A DNA stretch of 64,000 nucleotides from Antedon mediterranea (Eukaryota; Echinodermata; Crinoidea; Comatulida; Antedonidae), in contig NC_092670.1 in the NCBI RefSeq assembly GCF_964355755.1, forward strand, positions 24,415,795 to 24,479,794, in the 5' to 3' direction. Under the pieces are notes generated by a model, which saw nothing but the letters and a program-made list of their open reading frames with translations, was not told the DNA's origin and made no database searches. Below, piece by piece: positions 36,101-47,260 of this stretch. The position numbers and the translations under genes are program-made. Position 1 is the stretch's first letter; each line of letters begins with the position of its first letter.

Positions 36101-39100
36101 AAAAGGCAAAAGAACTTTTTCAAAGTTTAGGCATTACACAGAATGCATTTGAGGATGCAAATAATTGTATAGCTACTGAAGAAAAGATTGTTATAAAGAG
36201 AAACCCTCAAGATGTGTGGGTAAATCAGTATAATCCTTTCTTATTGAGAGCATGGAATGCTAATATGGATATTCAGTATATTACAAATGTATATGCATGT
36301 ATTATTTACCTTGTGTCATACATGTCGAAATCTGAGCGGGAAATGGGCTTACTGTTATCTCATGCAGCATCAGAAATGAAAGAAGGAAATGAAGATGTTG
36401 GAAAAAGTTTACGAAAACTTGGTCATGTGTATATGAATAATCGAGAAGTGTCTGCACAAGAAAGTGTTTATCGTGTCTGTGGTTTGAGGTTAAAAGAATG
36501 TTCAAGGAAAGTTGAATTTATCCCTGTAGGACCTAATCCTGTTAGAATGAGTTTACCACTAAACGTAATTAAAAATAAACCAAATGATGATAGAAGCCCA
36601 TGGTTGCCAAATAAAATTGACAAATATAAAGCTCGCCCTCATAGTTCTGAATTTAATAATATGTGTCTTGCAACATTTTGCTCTAACTATAGAATTATTA
36701 GTTCATCTGAAACGAAGGGAAAAAAACAAAAGAAGAATGTATTTCATTTACAAAACAACTTAGGATTCATCCAGAAAAGAACAAGAACCGGAAATGCTAT
36801 TGTACGATATCCTCGGTTTCCTGTAAATTCAGCATCAGAAAAATATTTTCTCAGTATATTGCAATTATTTCTTCCATTTCGAGCAGAAAAACAATTAAAA
36901 CCACCGAAATTTCAAACTTTTGAACAATTCTACGAAAAAGGATCTGTCAAATTATGTGGAAGTCAATTGCAAAAAGTAAAGATCATAGTTCAAGGAAACA
37001 TGAAACTCTATGAAAAAAGCGCTGATGATGTTGAGGACGCACAAGAGTTCTTAGCAAAATTTGGACCACAAGAAGATGCATGGGGTCTATTATGTCCAGA
37101 AACTGAAAAAGAAAGATTAGATCATCCAAAACCAAATGTAGATATTGATGATAAAAAAAATGAATTTTTTATTCCAGATTTTGGACTAAAAAATAAATCA
37201 TCTACTATAGAGTGCAATTCATCTTATATTTCAAGACCCGAATTGAATAAAATGATTCGATCTTTAAATAAAAAACAACAACAGATATTTTATAAGACAA
37301 GACAATGGTGCTTAGACAAAGTTAATGGTAAAACACCTGAATCGTTTTACACTTTTATAACTGGAGGCGCAGGAACTGGTAAAAGTCATTTAGTAAATTG
37401 TATTTATAATGAAGCAACCCGTATTCTTGGTAAAATTATGGAGAATCCAGACGATTTTTCAATATTAAAGTTAGCTCCAACGGGGATTGCAGCATATAAT
37501 ATTCAAGGTAAAACAATACATAGTGCGTTGTCTATTCCGATTTGTATCTCACTTCCTTATCAACCACTCGGGGAAGAAAAAATAAGTGCACTTCGTAATC
37601 AATTGGGTCAGTTGCAAATTGTTATTATCGATGAAATATCAATGGTAGATCAAACGTTACTTTGGTATATCCACGGAAGATTAAGACAAATAAAACAAAT
37701 ACGCAATGATAGTCCTTTTGGTAACATTTCAGTAATTGCAGTAGGTGATTTTTATCAGTTACCTCCTGTGATGGGGAGTTCTTTGTATACAGACACATTG
37801 GAAGGCTCATTATGGATTGATAACTTTAGACAAATACAATTAGATCAAATCATGAGACAAAAGGAAGATAACCAATTCGCTTTGTTGTTAAACAAATTGC
37901 GTACAAAAGAAAAAAATGACTGTTTATCTGATAAAGATTTATTAACTTTGAAATCACGGGAAACAGGTGAAAAATGTGAAGATGCCGTTCATATATACCC
38001 ATGTAATAAACAAGTTAATGAATGGAATAAGAAAATGTTGCATAAAACCTGTACGAATATTATATGCATTCAAGCAGAAGATATTGTAGTTAACAGCAAA
38101 AAAGAACACAGAAAGTGCGATACACCTCGCAAATCACGTAAAACTAATTTATTAAATTATTTGTGGATTGCGCCTAATGCTAGAGTGATGTTGATTAAAA
38201 ATGTAGATGTTAAAAAAGGCTTAACAAATGGATGTATGGGATATGTTAAAGAAATAACCAAACATTATCAAAACTCAAAACCAATATCTATTAAAGTGAA
38301 ATTTGACAATAATGAAATTGGTATTCAGTTAATTGAAACGTTTCAAGAATCTATTGGCAGCAAATACAGCCGAAAACAATTTCCTCTCAAATTAGCTTAT
38401 GCATGTACAGTTCATAAAGTGCAAGGGATGACAATGAATAAGGCATCAGTTAGCCTTAAAAATACGTTTGTGCCTGGACAAGCATACGTAGGTCTCAGTC
38501 GTGTTACCTCAATATCTGGACTTACCATTGAACATTTTAATCCTAACCTGATTTATTGTGATCCAAAAATAAAGACATGCTTAAATAAAATGGATTCATT
38601 TGTAGGCTTACATTGTGATAAAGAAGTTCATGATTACGATTTTTCCATAATGTTACATAACATTCAAGGGCTAAAACAACATTTTGTTGATCTTCAGTCT
38701 AATCAGTTGTTTATGAATTCTAGTATTATATGTCTAACTGAAACATGGTTAAGTCAGGGTGAAGATGTTTATGACTTCAGTATAGACCCATATAAATTAT
38801 ACCGACAAGCAAGATATAACTCGTATACTAATAAAAATCGTCTGACTTCAAAATTAAAAAATCAGGCTCATGGTGGTGTCGCAGTGTATACCAAAAACAC
38901 ATTTGTTAGTAGATTAGACATATGTAATATTGATATAGAAGTAATTTCATTTTTAATAACGTGTCCAAGTTCAGTTGTTGTATCAGTGATTTATCGACCT
39001 CCGAGCTACGACATCAATGAATTCTGTCAAAATTTAAGGAAACTATTGGAAAAGTTACACCAGGTAAATATAAAATCTGTCATAATGGGTGACTTTAATG

Positions 39101-39294
39101 AAAATATTTTAAAACAAACTTCCAGAGTCAATAATTTAATGTTAGAGAATGGGTACCAGCAACATGTTACATGTTCAACTACGGAAAACAATACATTAAT
39201 TGATCATGTTTATAGCAAATGTCTAGACTCATTACAAGCCAAAGTGATTCCAATTTATTATAGCTATCATGAGGCAATTCAAATTAAATTTTAG
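33094..39294 (+). CDS. Helentron ORF2: Rep-helicase-endonuclease polyprotein
   Basis: 2,066 codons from the first ATG; the true N-terminus may come from ORF1 by frameshifting. In order: the end of the OTU domain (NGTWA at about 3-7; His62 in GNVHFDVVE); four to five degenerate 25-residue basic repeats with FRQNL/KYRKNSKF cores (about 260-370); a Cys-rich zinc finger (397-449, CCVC...CFTC); a DUF6570-like region (about 465-590); a Helitron helicase-like N-terminal region (VLFPTG at about 670 on); HUH Rep with HVH at 886-888 and the YLVSYMSK tyrosines; a PIF1-type SF1 helicase with Walker A GGAGTGKS 1424-1431, Walker B IIDEISMVD (Asp1513-Glu1514), VGDFYQLPPV and a C-terminal GLSRVTS motif; and an APE-like endonuclease at about 1850-2066 (Glu1883 in CLTETW, GDFNEN with Asp2000, terminal SYHEA). 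It should nick, unwind and join single-strand DNA during rolling-circle transposition. All key residues appear present. Confidence 0.93.
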   Translation: MDNGTWASNTEISAMANLLKTDIYSFNDQFLTWQMFSAKKPRIINDVTTDNGMYILYTGNVHFDVVESVDINSNCVQETRKLDVNTSSEKTFSNVEATLMTSGNKRKRIKDQSHDTLEDVIEPKQKQNRNVAGLCSNNDIKTLRRKRKQSEQIKRQNNKIRMRMKRFNENSSIVDAKINKYQTDSVYREEKKRKMKEAQKIKYEEDDYKIQKRKENREKQQKRYRCEPVYNLNIRSKTRQHYNDNCGYRTNKKFKSVLNYKLNETFRQNLKKRRKKMYHNDLLFRQNLKQKLAAKYRKNSKFREILRQKLAAKYRNNSKFRENLRQQLTKKYHSNSRFQQKCKQMFTEKYHGDEGFRKNVVKKSIKHREIRKQKKCKFDFVLENFRETISHGPEYVCCVCFKILFKNQVMKCIKAKYENRTCINEKYLHTCNDKCNKSPRCFLWICFTCHKKMLHGKVPAEASSNNLQLHDIPPELNSLNNLEQHLIGLNIPFMKLMNLPKGGQNGIHGPVVCVPSNTIETVKILPRPKADDQLISVKLKRKLSYKGYYKYKFVNTTNVIQALEYLQDHNKWYFDVAIDEKWHNYLSKENIQSANDNVEDQQTCVENNDEDEVEDRLCGVAFDTSLQPVDRRQNVVDEYFRDIICCAPCENNSPIALLSNESNEAKSFPVLFPTGQPTFHDARDVKITLGRYLQNRLMHIDNRFENNTEFIFYAQSIYELQQILSSISIALRKGSSKKDDFSKLTISDLKNANKIEEILKSDMGYKFLKQIRGTPPYWQATQKDVIAMVRQIGKPAFFLSFSSADFRWKEIMTTLLSQTGDQRNIDELEWTDKCNLLKSNPVTVARMFDKRFHTFLKRVILSEANPIGKVIDYFYRIEFQMRGSPHVHMLVWVENAPVFGLDEDKKIVDFVDKYISCAVPCKIVDPEMNEIVSSVQIHSKKHSKSCKKKGTNCRFNFPRQPSEKTFVMRPIVDKNNDDKDATKQAKELLTKVKDAVSNEETYQKAKELFQSLGITQNAFEDANNCIATEEKIVIKRNPQDVWVNQYNPFLLRAWNANMDIQYITNVYACIIYLVSYMSKSEREMGLLLSHAASEMKEGNEDVGKSLRKLGHVYMNNREVSAQESVYRVCGLRLKECSRKVEFIPVGPNPVRMSLPLNVIKNKPNDDRSPWLPNKIDKYKARPHSSEFNNMCLATFCSNYRIISSSETKGKKQKKNVFHLQNNLGFIQKRTRTGNAIVRYPRFPVNSASEKYFLSILQLFLPFRAEKQLKPPKFQTFEQFYEKGSVKLCGSQLQKVKIIVQGNMKLYEKSADDVEDAQEFLAKFGPQEDAWGLLCPETEKERLDHPKPNVDIDDKKNEFFIPDFGLKNKSSTIECNSSYISRPELNKMIRSLNKKQQQIFYKTRQWCLDKVNGKTPESFYTFITGGAGTGKSHLVNCIYNEATRILGKIMENPDDFSILKLAPTGIAAYNIQGKTIHSALSIPICISLPYQPLGEEKISALRNQLGQLQIVIIDEISMVDQTLLWYIHGRLRQIKQIRNDSPFGNISVIAVGDFYQLPPVMGSSLYTDTLEGSLWIDNFRQIQLDQIMRQKEDNQFALLLNKLRTKEKNDCLSDKDLLTLKSRETGEKCEDAVHIYPCNKQVNEWNKKMLHKTCTNIICIQAEDIVVNSKKEHRKCDTPRKSRKTNLLNYLWIAPNARVMLIKNVDVKKGLTNGCMGYVKEITKHYQNSKPISIKVKFDNNEIGIQLIETFQESIGSKYSRKQFPLKLAYACTVHKVQGMTMNKASVSLKNTFVPGQAYVGLSRVTSISGLTIEHFNPNLIYCDPKIKTCLNKMDSFVGLHCDKEVHDYDFSIMLHNIQGLKQHFVDLQSNQLFMNSSIICLTETWLSQGEDVYDFSIDPYKLYRQARYNSYTNKNRLTSKLKNQAHGGVAVYTKNTFVSRLDICNIDIEVISFLITCPSSVVVSVIYRPPSYDINEFCQNLRKLLEKLHQVNIKSVIMGDFNENILKQTSRVNNLMLENGYQQHVTCSTTENNTLIDHVYSKCLDSLQAKVIPIYYSYHEAIQIKF

Positions 39295-39424
39295 TTAGAA
39301 TATTCCAAAATGACCTTAAATGTTTATATCACATGTCATGATCGAAAATAATAGTTAGGTTACATTAATTTCAAATTTGCGAATAACCTTCTAAACTAAC
39401 TATCCACCTAGTGTGGAAAATATT

Positions 39425-39430
39425 AATAAA
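39425..39430 (+). terminator. Candidate polyadenylation signal AATAAA
   Basis: First AATAAA after the ORF2 stop, 131 bp downstream and just after the TCCAC/GTGGA inverted repeat. Confidence 0.5.
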
Positions 39431-39689
39431 GGGTTTTCATTTATTAATTGTTCAAAAATTAGCTCATTCAATACTGTCCCTTTACAAACTATACAAGTAT
39501 ATTTATATTTCATTCAATTACTTTTATTATTTTTATGAATTGAAAATGAAATGAAAAATCTGTCCAGCTTAAATATCATACCATAAAACTAACTCCAAAT
39601 AAAGAGTGCCAAGCCTTGATTCAACGTTTCGATCTTTATTTGATCATCATAAATATCATCATCAGGTGTAACTAAAAAAACAAACTTAT
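39431..39689. other. 3' flank of the Helentron
   Basis: AT-rich, no gene. The minus strand carries a CCTGATGATGAT...GATCGAAACG stretch (about 39625-39665), a motif pair that resembles a hammerhead core but does not fold as one. Confidence 0.45.
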
Positions 39690-39995
39690 GTTTTAACGTT
39701 GTTTCCCATGCTGAGATTCGATCCCTGTGCGGCTAATAGCAAAGTCGGTGGCACTACACATCGAGCCATAAGGACACCCGTTACATATGTCACGAAGAAA
39801 GATTCCTTGTCCATTTGCTATGCCATGAACCCCTTGATGGAAATAGATTATTACATACCGAATTAAATCATTATACTATGATGGCATTTTCAACAAAATA
39901 AAAAAGTCACATATTGTGACAGTACATACTTTCAAGTTTTTATAAAATAATATTGACGGGAAAAAAGTAAACTACGTTTATTGTTTCACGCTTAC
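39690..39995 (-). mobile_element. Highly diverged A/B-family fragment
   Basis: Contains the tRNA-like block (GAGATTCGATCCC on the plus strand near 39712, then AAAGTCGGTGGCACTACACA) and the following AT-rich segment. It lacks termini. It is the oldest-looking relative of the array units in the window. Confidence 0.65.
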
Positions 39996-40014
39996 AAAAA
40001 AATTGTTATTTTTA

Positions 40015-40262
40015 TATCATTTTATTTAAATGTTTTCCCGTGATGGGATTCGATCCCGGTACCTCTGATACCAAAGTCGGCTGCACTAACACATCGAGCC
40101 ATATGAGCACCTGCCGAAAAAAATCCGAAGAAAGATTATTCGTGCATTCGGTATGTCGTGAACACCGCTCGATGCAAGTTGATTATTACATATCAAACTA
40201 AATCATAATTTTAACTATGAAGAAATCTTCACAAATTTTAAACAGTGACACATTACGAAAGT
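40015..40262 (-). mobile_element. B-family fragment
   Basis: tRNA-like block (about 40033-40105) and neighbouring segment of a B unit, joined directly to the next, 3'-truncated B unit. Confidence 0.7.
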
Positions 40263-41765
40263 GCGTATCTTGCGCATTCAAGTACTTTTCAGTTGCGACT
40301 TCTCCAAGAAGTAGCCTATTCAAAATTAAAACTGCCATTTCAGTGTAATAACCAAACAAATCCTTTTATTTAATTGTTTTCCCGTGATGGGATTTGATCC
40401 CGGTACCTCTGATACCAAAGTCGGTTGCACTACACATCGAGCCATATGAGCACCTGCTGAAGAAAATCCGAAGAAAGAGTCCTCGTTCATTCGGTATGTC
40501 GTGAACCCCCTCGATGCAAGTTGATTATTACATATCGAACTTAAATCATAATTTTTACTATTATGAAATCTTCACAAATTTTAAACACTGACATATTATG
40601 AAAGTGCATACTTTCAAGTTTTATATATTAACATGTAAAGAAAAAAGATAAACGTTATGTTTATTGTTTTACTCTTTGAATATGTTTTTTTTTTTGTTGA
40701 TAATTATTTCAAAAATTACATTTAATATGCAAATAATGTAGCTATCAAACACTTTTTAACATTCAAGACTATAATAAATTAGACCTATGATTAATACACT
40801 GCAAGAAAATAAAATAAAAAATGGGGGTAACCTTGCATTCTGATGAACTGTTTCATTTTTAAAAGTAGACATATTTTGCAACATTTTCACAATTTGTTGA
40901 CGTTTTCGTGCGCAACCTGTCATGTTTAACGTGCTCGTAGAACGCCATTTCAAGTTGAAAAGTGAATAAAATAACGTAAAATTGTTAACCGAAGATTTAA
41001 AAACACAAATCGTGTAAAAGAAATGTTCATACGTGTTTCCTGCGACGTGCGCGCGTAAAAATGTGCGCACCAGTGGCAATTTTTTAAACGCTTAAAATGA
41101 CCTGAATCGTGCTCTAATTTAATCAGAAATTGATTTGAAGCATTTTAAAATTTCAAACGCCATTTACGCGCGCACTTTCTATTGTTACAAATTTCGGTAG
41201 CGTTAAAAAAGTTAACTATTGATGTGAAGCAAACGTGGCTGAAAATGACGTTAAAAAATATTCATTTGTTTCGAAGTTATAACCAATTTAAGATTTTCAG
41301 AAAATCACGCGTAACTTACGCTACGCGGCTCTGACATCGTCAAAAAGCTTGGCTGGACAACGTCAGTAAAATGTCTAAATGCTGAACAAGTTACAACATA
41401 TTATGTTTACACGTTGAAGAGAAACAGCGTGCACAAAATAAGAAGAGTAAAATATTTCAAACGCAATTTACGCGAAAACTTTCTAATCTCCAAAAATTTG
41501 TTAAACATTCCAAAAGTTAGCCATTGATGTGAAGAAAACGTGGCTGAAAATTTCGTTAAAAAATATTTATCGGTTTCGAAGTTATGACCGATTTAAAATT
41601 TTCAGAAAATCGCGCGTAACTTACGCTACGCGGATCTTACATTGTCAAAAAGCTTGGCAGTACATCTTCAGTTAAATGTCTATATGTTGACGAAGTTACA
41701 ACATGTTATGTTAACACGTTAAAGAGAAAACGCGTGCACAAAATCCGAGAAAGAAAGAAGAATAA
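40263..41765 (-). mobile_element. Helitron-like unit B7 (long form, 3' end missing)
   Basis: Starts within the B consensus (TATCTTGCGCATTCAAG) without the CTAG/hairpin terminus, contains the tRNA-like block about 40378-40450, the CpG-rich core and the duplicated 5' block, and ends in the normal 5' terminus just before the CTAG at 41766. Confidence 0.78.
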
Positions 41766-43320
41766 CTAGATCTTAAACTCGTCACTTGAGGACGAGTTTG
41801 GTTATCCGCCAGCAACAAAACGTATCTTGCGTATTCAAGTACTTCCAAGTTATGACTTTTCCAAAAAAGTAGGCTATTCGAAATTAAAACTGCCCTTTCA
41901 GTGTAATAACCAAATAAACCCTTTTAATTAATTGTTTTCCCGTGACGGGACTCGAACCCGGTACCTCTGATACCAAAGTCGGTTGCACTACACATCGAGC
42001 CATATGAGCACCTGCAGAAGAAAATCCGAAGAAAGAGTCCTCATTCATTCGGTATGTCGTGAACCCCCTCGATGCAAGTTGATTATTACATAATGAACTT
42101 AAATCATAATTGTTAGTATGATAAAATCTTCACAAATTTTAAACAGTTACATATTATGAAAGTGCATACTTTGAAGTTTTATATATTAACATGTAAAAAA
42201 AAAAGATAAACATTATGTTTATTGTTTTACTCTTTGAATATGTTTATGTTTGTTTGATGATAATTATTTCAAAAATTACATTTAATATGCAAATAATGTA
42301 GCCATCAAACACTTTTTAACATTCAAGACTATAATAAATTAGACCTATGATTAATACACTGCAAGAAAATAAAATAAAAAATGGGGGTAACCTTGCATTC
42401 TGATGAACTGTTTCATTTTTAAAAGTAGACATATTTTGGAACATTTTCACAATTTGTTGACGTTTTCGTGCGCAACCTGTCATGTTTAACGTGCTCGTAG
42501 AACGCCATTTCAAGTTGAAAAGTGAATAAAATAACGTAAAATTGTTAACCGTAGATTTAAAAACACAAATCGTGTAAAAGAAATGCTCATACCTGTTCCC
42601 TGCGCCGTGCGCGTGTAAAAATGTGCGCACCAGTGGCAATTTTTTAAACGCTTAAAATGATCTGAATCGTGCTCTAATTAATCAGAAATTGATTTGAAGC
42701 ATTTTAACATTTCAAAAGCCATTTACGCGCGCACTTTCTAATGTTACAAATTGCGGTAGCGTTAAAAAAGTTAACTATTGATGTAAAGCAAACGTGGCTG
42801 GAAATGACGTTAAAAAATATTCATTTGTTTCGAAGTTATAATCAATTTAAGATTTTCAGAAAATCACGCGTAACTTACGCTACGCGGCTCTGACATCGTC
42901 AAAAAGCTTGGCTGGACAACTTCAGTATAATGTCTAAATACTGAACAAGTTACAACATATTATGTTTACACGTTGAAGAGAAACAGCGTGCACAAAACAA
43001 GAAGAGTAAAATATTTCAAACGCAATTTACGCGAAAACTTTCTAGTCTCCAAAAATTTGTTAAACATTCCAAAAGTTAGCCATTGATGTGAAGAAAACGT
43101 GGCTGAAAATTTCGTTAACAAATATTTATCGGTTTCGAAGTTATGACCGATTTAAGATTTTCAGAAAATCGCGCGTGACTTACGCTACGCGGATCTGACA
43201 GCGTCCAAAAGCTTGGCTGAACATCTTCAGTTAAATGTCTAAATGTTGACCAAGTTACAACATGTTATGTTAACGCGTTGAAGAAAAATCGCGTGCACAA
43301 AATCTGAGAAAGAAAGAAGA
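41766..43320 (-). mobile_element. Helitron-like unit B8 (long form)
   Basis: CTAG 41766-41769, CTCGTC/GACGAG hairpin, tRNA-like block about 41938-42010, internal 5'-block duplication (about 42860-42990 versus 43150-43280), TC-rich 5' end near 43320. 1,555 bp. Confidence 0.8.
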
Positions 43321-43568
43321 ATAATAAAAAAAAAAAAAAAAAGTAACACTACAATAACAAGAGCTTATCCGCTTGAGGCGGATAACCAATAAAAAAAAAA
43401 AGTAACACTACAATAACAAAGGTTATCCGCTTGAGGCGGATAACCAATAAATAAAGATTTTGACAGAATCAAGAGGTTATATGCATATCATGCATATAAC
43501 CTAATAAATAAATAAATAAAGATTTTGACAGAATCAAGAGGTTATATGCATATCATGCATATAACCTA
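43321..43568. repeat. B-type and A-type miniature palindromes at array end
   Basis: Two B-type modules (about 43326-43388 and 43390-43446; the first has a GCTTATCCGC arm variant) followed by two A-type modules (43456-43502 and 43520-43568) in (AATA)n. This terminates the right array. Confidence 0.85.
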
Positions 43569-43575
43569 AATAGTA

Positions 43576-44654
43576 CCGTATATTTCGGTGTACAAGTCGC
43601 ACCTGTGTATAAGACGCACCCATAACGGAGACTGAAATATTAGTATTTTTTATGTATTCGATGCATAAGACGCACTTATTTCTAGGCCGAAATTTAAACA
43701 TTTTACAATCAAAACAATGGTATTTTAATAATAAAACAACGATATTTGAGACATATTTATTAGAATCAAATGATATAATTTTGTTTTGTTGCCTTTATTA
43801 CATCGTAATCAGTCTCTACTTCAACTGAACGTTCAATGAAAAGGGAAATCCCCATATTGTTTCAGTTACGATGCACTGTCTATTTAAGTAACTTTAATTT
43901 CATATTATTTAAATATATACCTTCTTATTGTGTGTATGACCATTATAAAATCAATCCAAATGATGTTCAGTTTTTTGGGCTGATAATGAACCAGGAATAT
44001 CATGTTGGGTAGGCCTATATGAAAATCTTTCCTATTTCCATGCATGCATTACAGCAATATGAGGAGAGGAGAGCACTAACCATGTGCTCCTTGCCTGGTG
44101 GCCAGCACTGTTGGCCATATACACTATGAGATTAGGGGAAGCTACTTAACACAATAACAATACACTCTTTTAGATATCGCTTGACATACGAACTATTGCC
44201 TACATGATTATAAAAATTATGTGATTGTTGACATAGAGATGTAATAAAAATAAACCACCGTGATCAAGGGAAATAGTTATTGTGTAATTAAAATGTGACA
44301 CCACCGTAGTTAATGGACTCTTCCATAAATGTGTTGCGCTGTGATCATCTGCATGCTGCTAGAATACACACCCGCGAGTTCAGAGAGTATTACTAGGCCT
44401 GGGTAGAATATCTAATGCGTACTGTAATATTAATTAATACAGTCGATGATGACAATTTACCTTAACTAAAAATTCAATAAACTTGTTACCACTCTGTGGT
44501 TAGACAGGAGTGAGTAACTAGCTAGGCCTACATTGCAGAGTAGTACACTATTTTTAATTAATTTAAGTATTAGTAGGTAATTAAATTAATTAGGGTAACA
44601 TTTAGAAGTCAAATTTGCGTGTCAAAAGTGCGTCTTATACACCGAAATATACGG
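43576..44654. mobile_element. Non-autonomous TIR DNA transposon flanked by TA
   Basis: Ends CCGTATATTTCGGTGTA and its reverse complement, flanked on both sides by TA (43574-43575 and 44655-44656), with subterminal GTGTATAAGACGCAC repeats at both ends. 1,079 bp, without an ORF that could encode a transposase. Elements with similar CGTATATTTCGGTGTATAAG termini are common in animals. I leave the superfamily open. Confidence 0.75.
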
Positions 44655-44656
44655 TA

Positions 44657-45121
44657 GGCCTACGTACACGTACCAATTTAACTCAGCACCATTTTTATTC
44701 AAGTTTACACAGTGAAATTCTTTGGTTTAATGAAAAATATTTCCAGGAAAAAAATAAAAATCCCCAAAAAGATTGAACTGAACTGAACGTGATCTTGTGC
44801 GTTCCGAAAAGCCCGGCCGAAGCACGCGATTGGTCAGTCCATTTTTCTGTCATATTTATAACCATCATCTCTCAACAATCTCTCGATCTCACGCTCAGCA
44901 GTGACTTTGACATCGGACAATCTGTATAGTCGATCAATTTAAACATAGTCAATAGAAGTAAAATGACCAAAAAATCTGCTAATAATTGATAATTAATTGC
45001 ACGATTTTGGAAGTGGGGCCTTTGTTTTTCAAGGGGGGGGGGGGGGTTCGCTGGTAAAAGGGGGTTCACGCAAAAGGGGAAGTTCGCCCGAACCCACCAA
45101 AAAACCCCTGGCTACGGGCCT
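44657..45121. other. Intergenic, mixed repeat
   Basis: No gene. Contains a long G run near 45036-45047 and a CCCCTGGCTACGGGCC word typical of a dispersed repeat edge, ending where the duplicated segment begins. Confidence 0.45.
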
Positions 45122-47260
45122 GTTGTGTTAATAATTTCAGTGCTTTATGCCTACAAAATGTATTTCAATTGATGTGTGTTATATAAATGGTGCTGTTCTT
45201 AATGTTAATTTGTTTTAATTGCTTATTGAATTTAGTAATAATACATTAGTAAATGTATACTATTCAACTCACTATATCAGGCGCGACTGTGTGTAGCGCG
45301 GTCGCAATAATTATTTTGGCTCGTCGTCCATTATTCATAATTTCTGTCCTTAACCTGAACAAAAATAATGCAGCCTTGTGTCTAGTCATATGTTGTATGC
45401 TCCTTTGTTTATTTTTATTTGTGAAAGTTATCTCCTTTTTAGTTATTACCGAGTAAATCAGTTTAATTGTTTTATTTTGTTATATTCTTAAATCTGACTT
45501 TTGTATATTATTGTTTCGTCATCTTAATTCTGGTAAAAGTATACGTACACTTTATGAGAAAAGCACAAGTTGAATGCGTGGCTAGATTCTTCTTAACTTT
45601 GATTGAACATGCGTCTTGTAGTATCTGCTTTGTTATTAATAATTATAATTGAAAAGTGACAATGTTCCTCGTCGTCTTTGATATTAATTTATTGATTTGG
45701 GTTTTAGTTAAATTTAACATCGAGTTCATGTTGTGCATACGCATTTAGATTTTACAAATGATAATTATTTCCTTTTTTCTATTGTAATGTAGAATTAAGC
45801 CTACCGTATTTTGTATGTTACTACACATTCAAATATTATTTTTTAATATTGATTTGGAGTTTGCAGGGTTTTAAGTTTATAATTTGTAATTAGTTCCCTT
45901 TTTGGCCTATTTATTACATTAAACCATTCCGCATCTATCAAATACTACTGATTTGGTTTTACAGAAAAATAAATATAATATGGTCTCCCAGCCCCTTGAA
46001 AAAATATATTTAAATTGTTTGAATAATTATTCTATTTTAATACGACACACTACACAATTGTTATTCATGTTGACCAAAATTGAATAAAAAACAAAAATAT
46101 TTACCTGAACAACCTGTAATTTATAAAGCACAAAAATAGCCTTAAGTGTCTTTCAGATAATGATTTTTATTTAAATGTATATTTTGTCTTTTTAAGTGAA
46201 ATCACAATTTAATAAACTTGATTAAAACTACAAAATGGCCTACTCAAAGTCTGATTTTATTCATCTTCATTTTCCATGTTTTGGGGACAACACATCTTTA
46301 AATTATTTTTAAAACAATATTATATTACACAGAATGAATGAATAAATATTCATAACGGTTAATAGGCCTAACAATCTCAATAAATGAAATTTATGAAACA
46401 ACCGATATTTATTAATAAATTCCACTTTGTATACTTTTGCCCATTTTCGACCAGATCCTACTACATAGTATTTAAAAACAGATCTGAAACGCGAAATGTA
46501 TTCATCTATTTCTCTATTTATTCTATTATTTTGGGGAAACCGCAATGGTATCGTTATTGGAATAAAATGAAGGAAACCCACTAAGATAGGTAATAGTACA
46601 CCATTGGCTAAAAAAATATGAAAATGGATGAGGCAAACTTTCAATAAGAAAGAACTCACCTGAAACTCTCAGCAGGACGAAGAAAATAGCTCGGCCATGG
46701 ACTTATACATTTATAGGTCCTTGTGTCGATCACGAAATAGCCGGGAGATAACGTCAACCAAGATGACACGAAAAAGACTAGATACAGCAGAGAGAACTAA
46801 AAGTAAAATCCGGATCAGAACATTCTGGAAACCGGTCTATACCCCAGGAGGGGAGATTATCGTTAGTATAGATTTCTGAACACGTCATAGCAACGTCATA
46901 AATCGTCTCTGTCACATAATCACATATAGACCTATTTCATGTTTGAATTGAATATTGTAAGTTCCCAGTCCCCCATTCATTGATCTTAGCTCATAGCCAA
47001 TTTCAAACAATTTTACATTGATTATGGAGAAAACCTTGTATTGCTCATTACTTGACCAGTCAACATATCAACGAATCTGTGATAACTAATCTCATCAAAC
47101 CATTTGATAAAAGTAGAGTAAATGCCAATACTTTATAAATCGTTACATTATTATAGTAACTACAAAATAGGCTACCAAGCTTCATTTATTCATTCAAGAA
47201 CATTTAATCATTTCGATAATGGCAAATAACAATACATATGATTAAAACATTTTAAAAACT
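45122..47260. repeat. Dispersed duplication, left copy
   Basis: Diverged but collinear with 54368-54900 plus 59416-60480. Landmarks: TTCAGTGCTTTATGCC, GGTGCTGTTCTT, TGTAGCGCGGTCGCA, then (after the point where the right copy holds a Helitron insertion) the GTCGTCTTTGATATTAATT block, CTTATACATTTATA, and the TTTCGATAATGGCAAATAAC block. Short open frames here are not shared between copies and are rejected as genes. Confidence 0.75.
46655..46720 (-). promoter_or_regulatory. Candidate TATA promoter and 5' non-coding exon, left duplicate
   Basis: On the minus strand TATAAA (46715-46710) is followed about 50 bp later by TTTCAG|GTGAGT, a strong splice donor (GT at 46659-46658). The right copy (60006-60001) keeps TATAAA but its donor reads GC instead of GT. 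This suggests a duplicated promoter plus leader exon. No coding exon downstream of this left copy was found in the window. Confidence 0.4.

Larger units (their letters stand above)
30062..39560 (+). mobile_element. Autonomous Helentron (Helitron2-type rolling-circle element), approximate limits
   Basis: Two long plus-strand ORFs together encode protease, zinc-finger, HUH Rep, PIF1 helicase and C-terminal endonuclease domains, the published Helentron/Helitron2 arrangement. Limits are approximate. A 15-bp minisatellite lies 5' of ORF1 (30062-30430), as short tandem repeats often do in this group. Downstream of ORF2 there is AATAAA at 39425-39430 and a small hairpin TCCAC/GTGGA at about 39404-39418. 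No CTAG-hairpin end like that of the neighbouring A/B units was found, consistent with a separate lineage. Both ORFs are long and otherwise uninterrupted, so the copy is young. Confidence 0.8.

Noticed and set aside
30718-37810. Many ORFs of 60-112 aa antisense to the Helentron ORFs
   Set aside because: They are shadows of the two long coding frames.
39617-39672. Hammerhead-ribozyme-like CTGATGA ... GAAAC pair on the minus strand
   Set aside because: The closing base pair and stem II expected between the two core motifs do not form, so it is not called a ribozyme.
45253-45652. Hydrophobic ORFs of 61-67 aa on the plus strand
   Set aside because: They lie in the dispersed duplication and are not preserved in the second copy. 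Composition is that of AT-rich DNA.
46697-46879. 60-aa plus-strand ORF in the left duplicate
   Set aside because: It is not conserved in the right duplicate and overlaps the candidate promoter and leader exon on the other strand.
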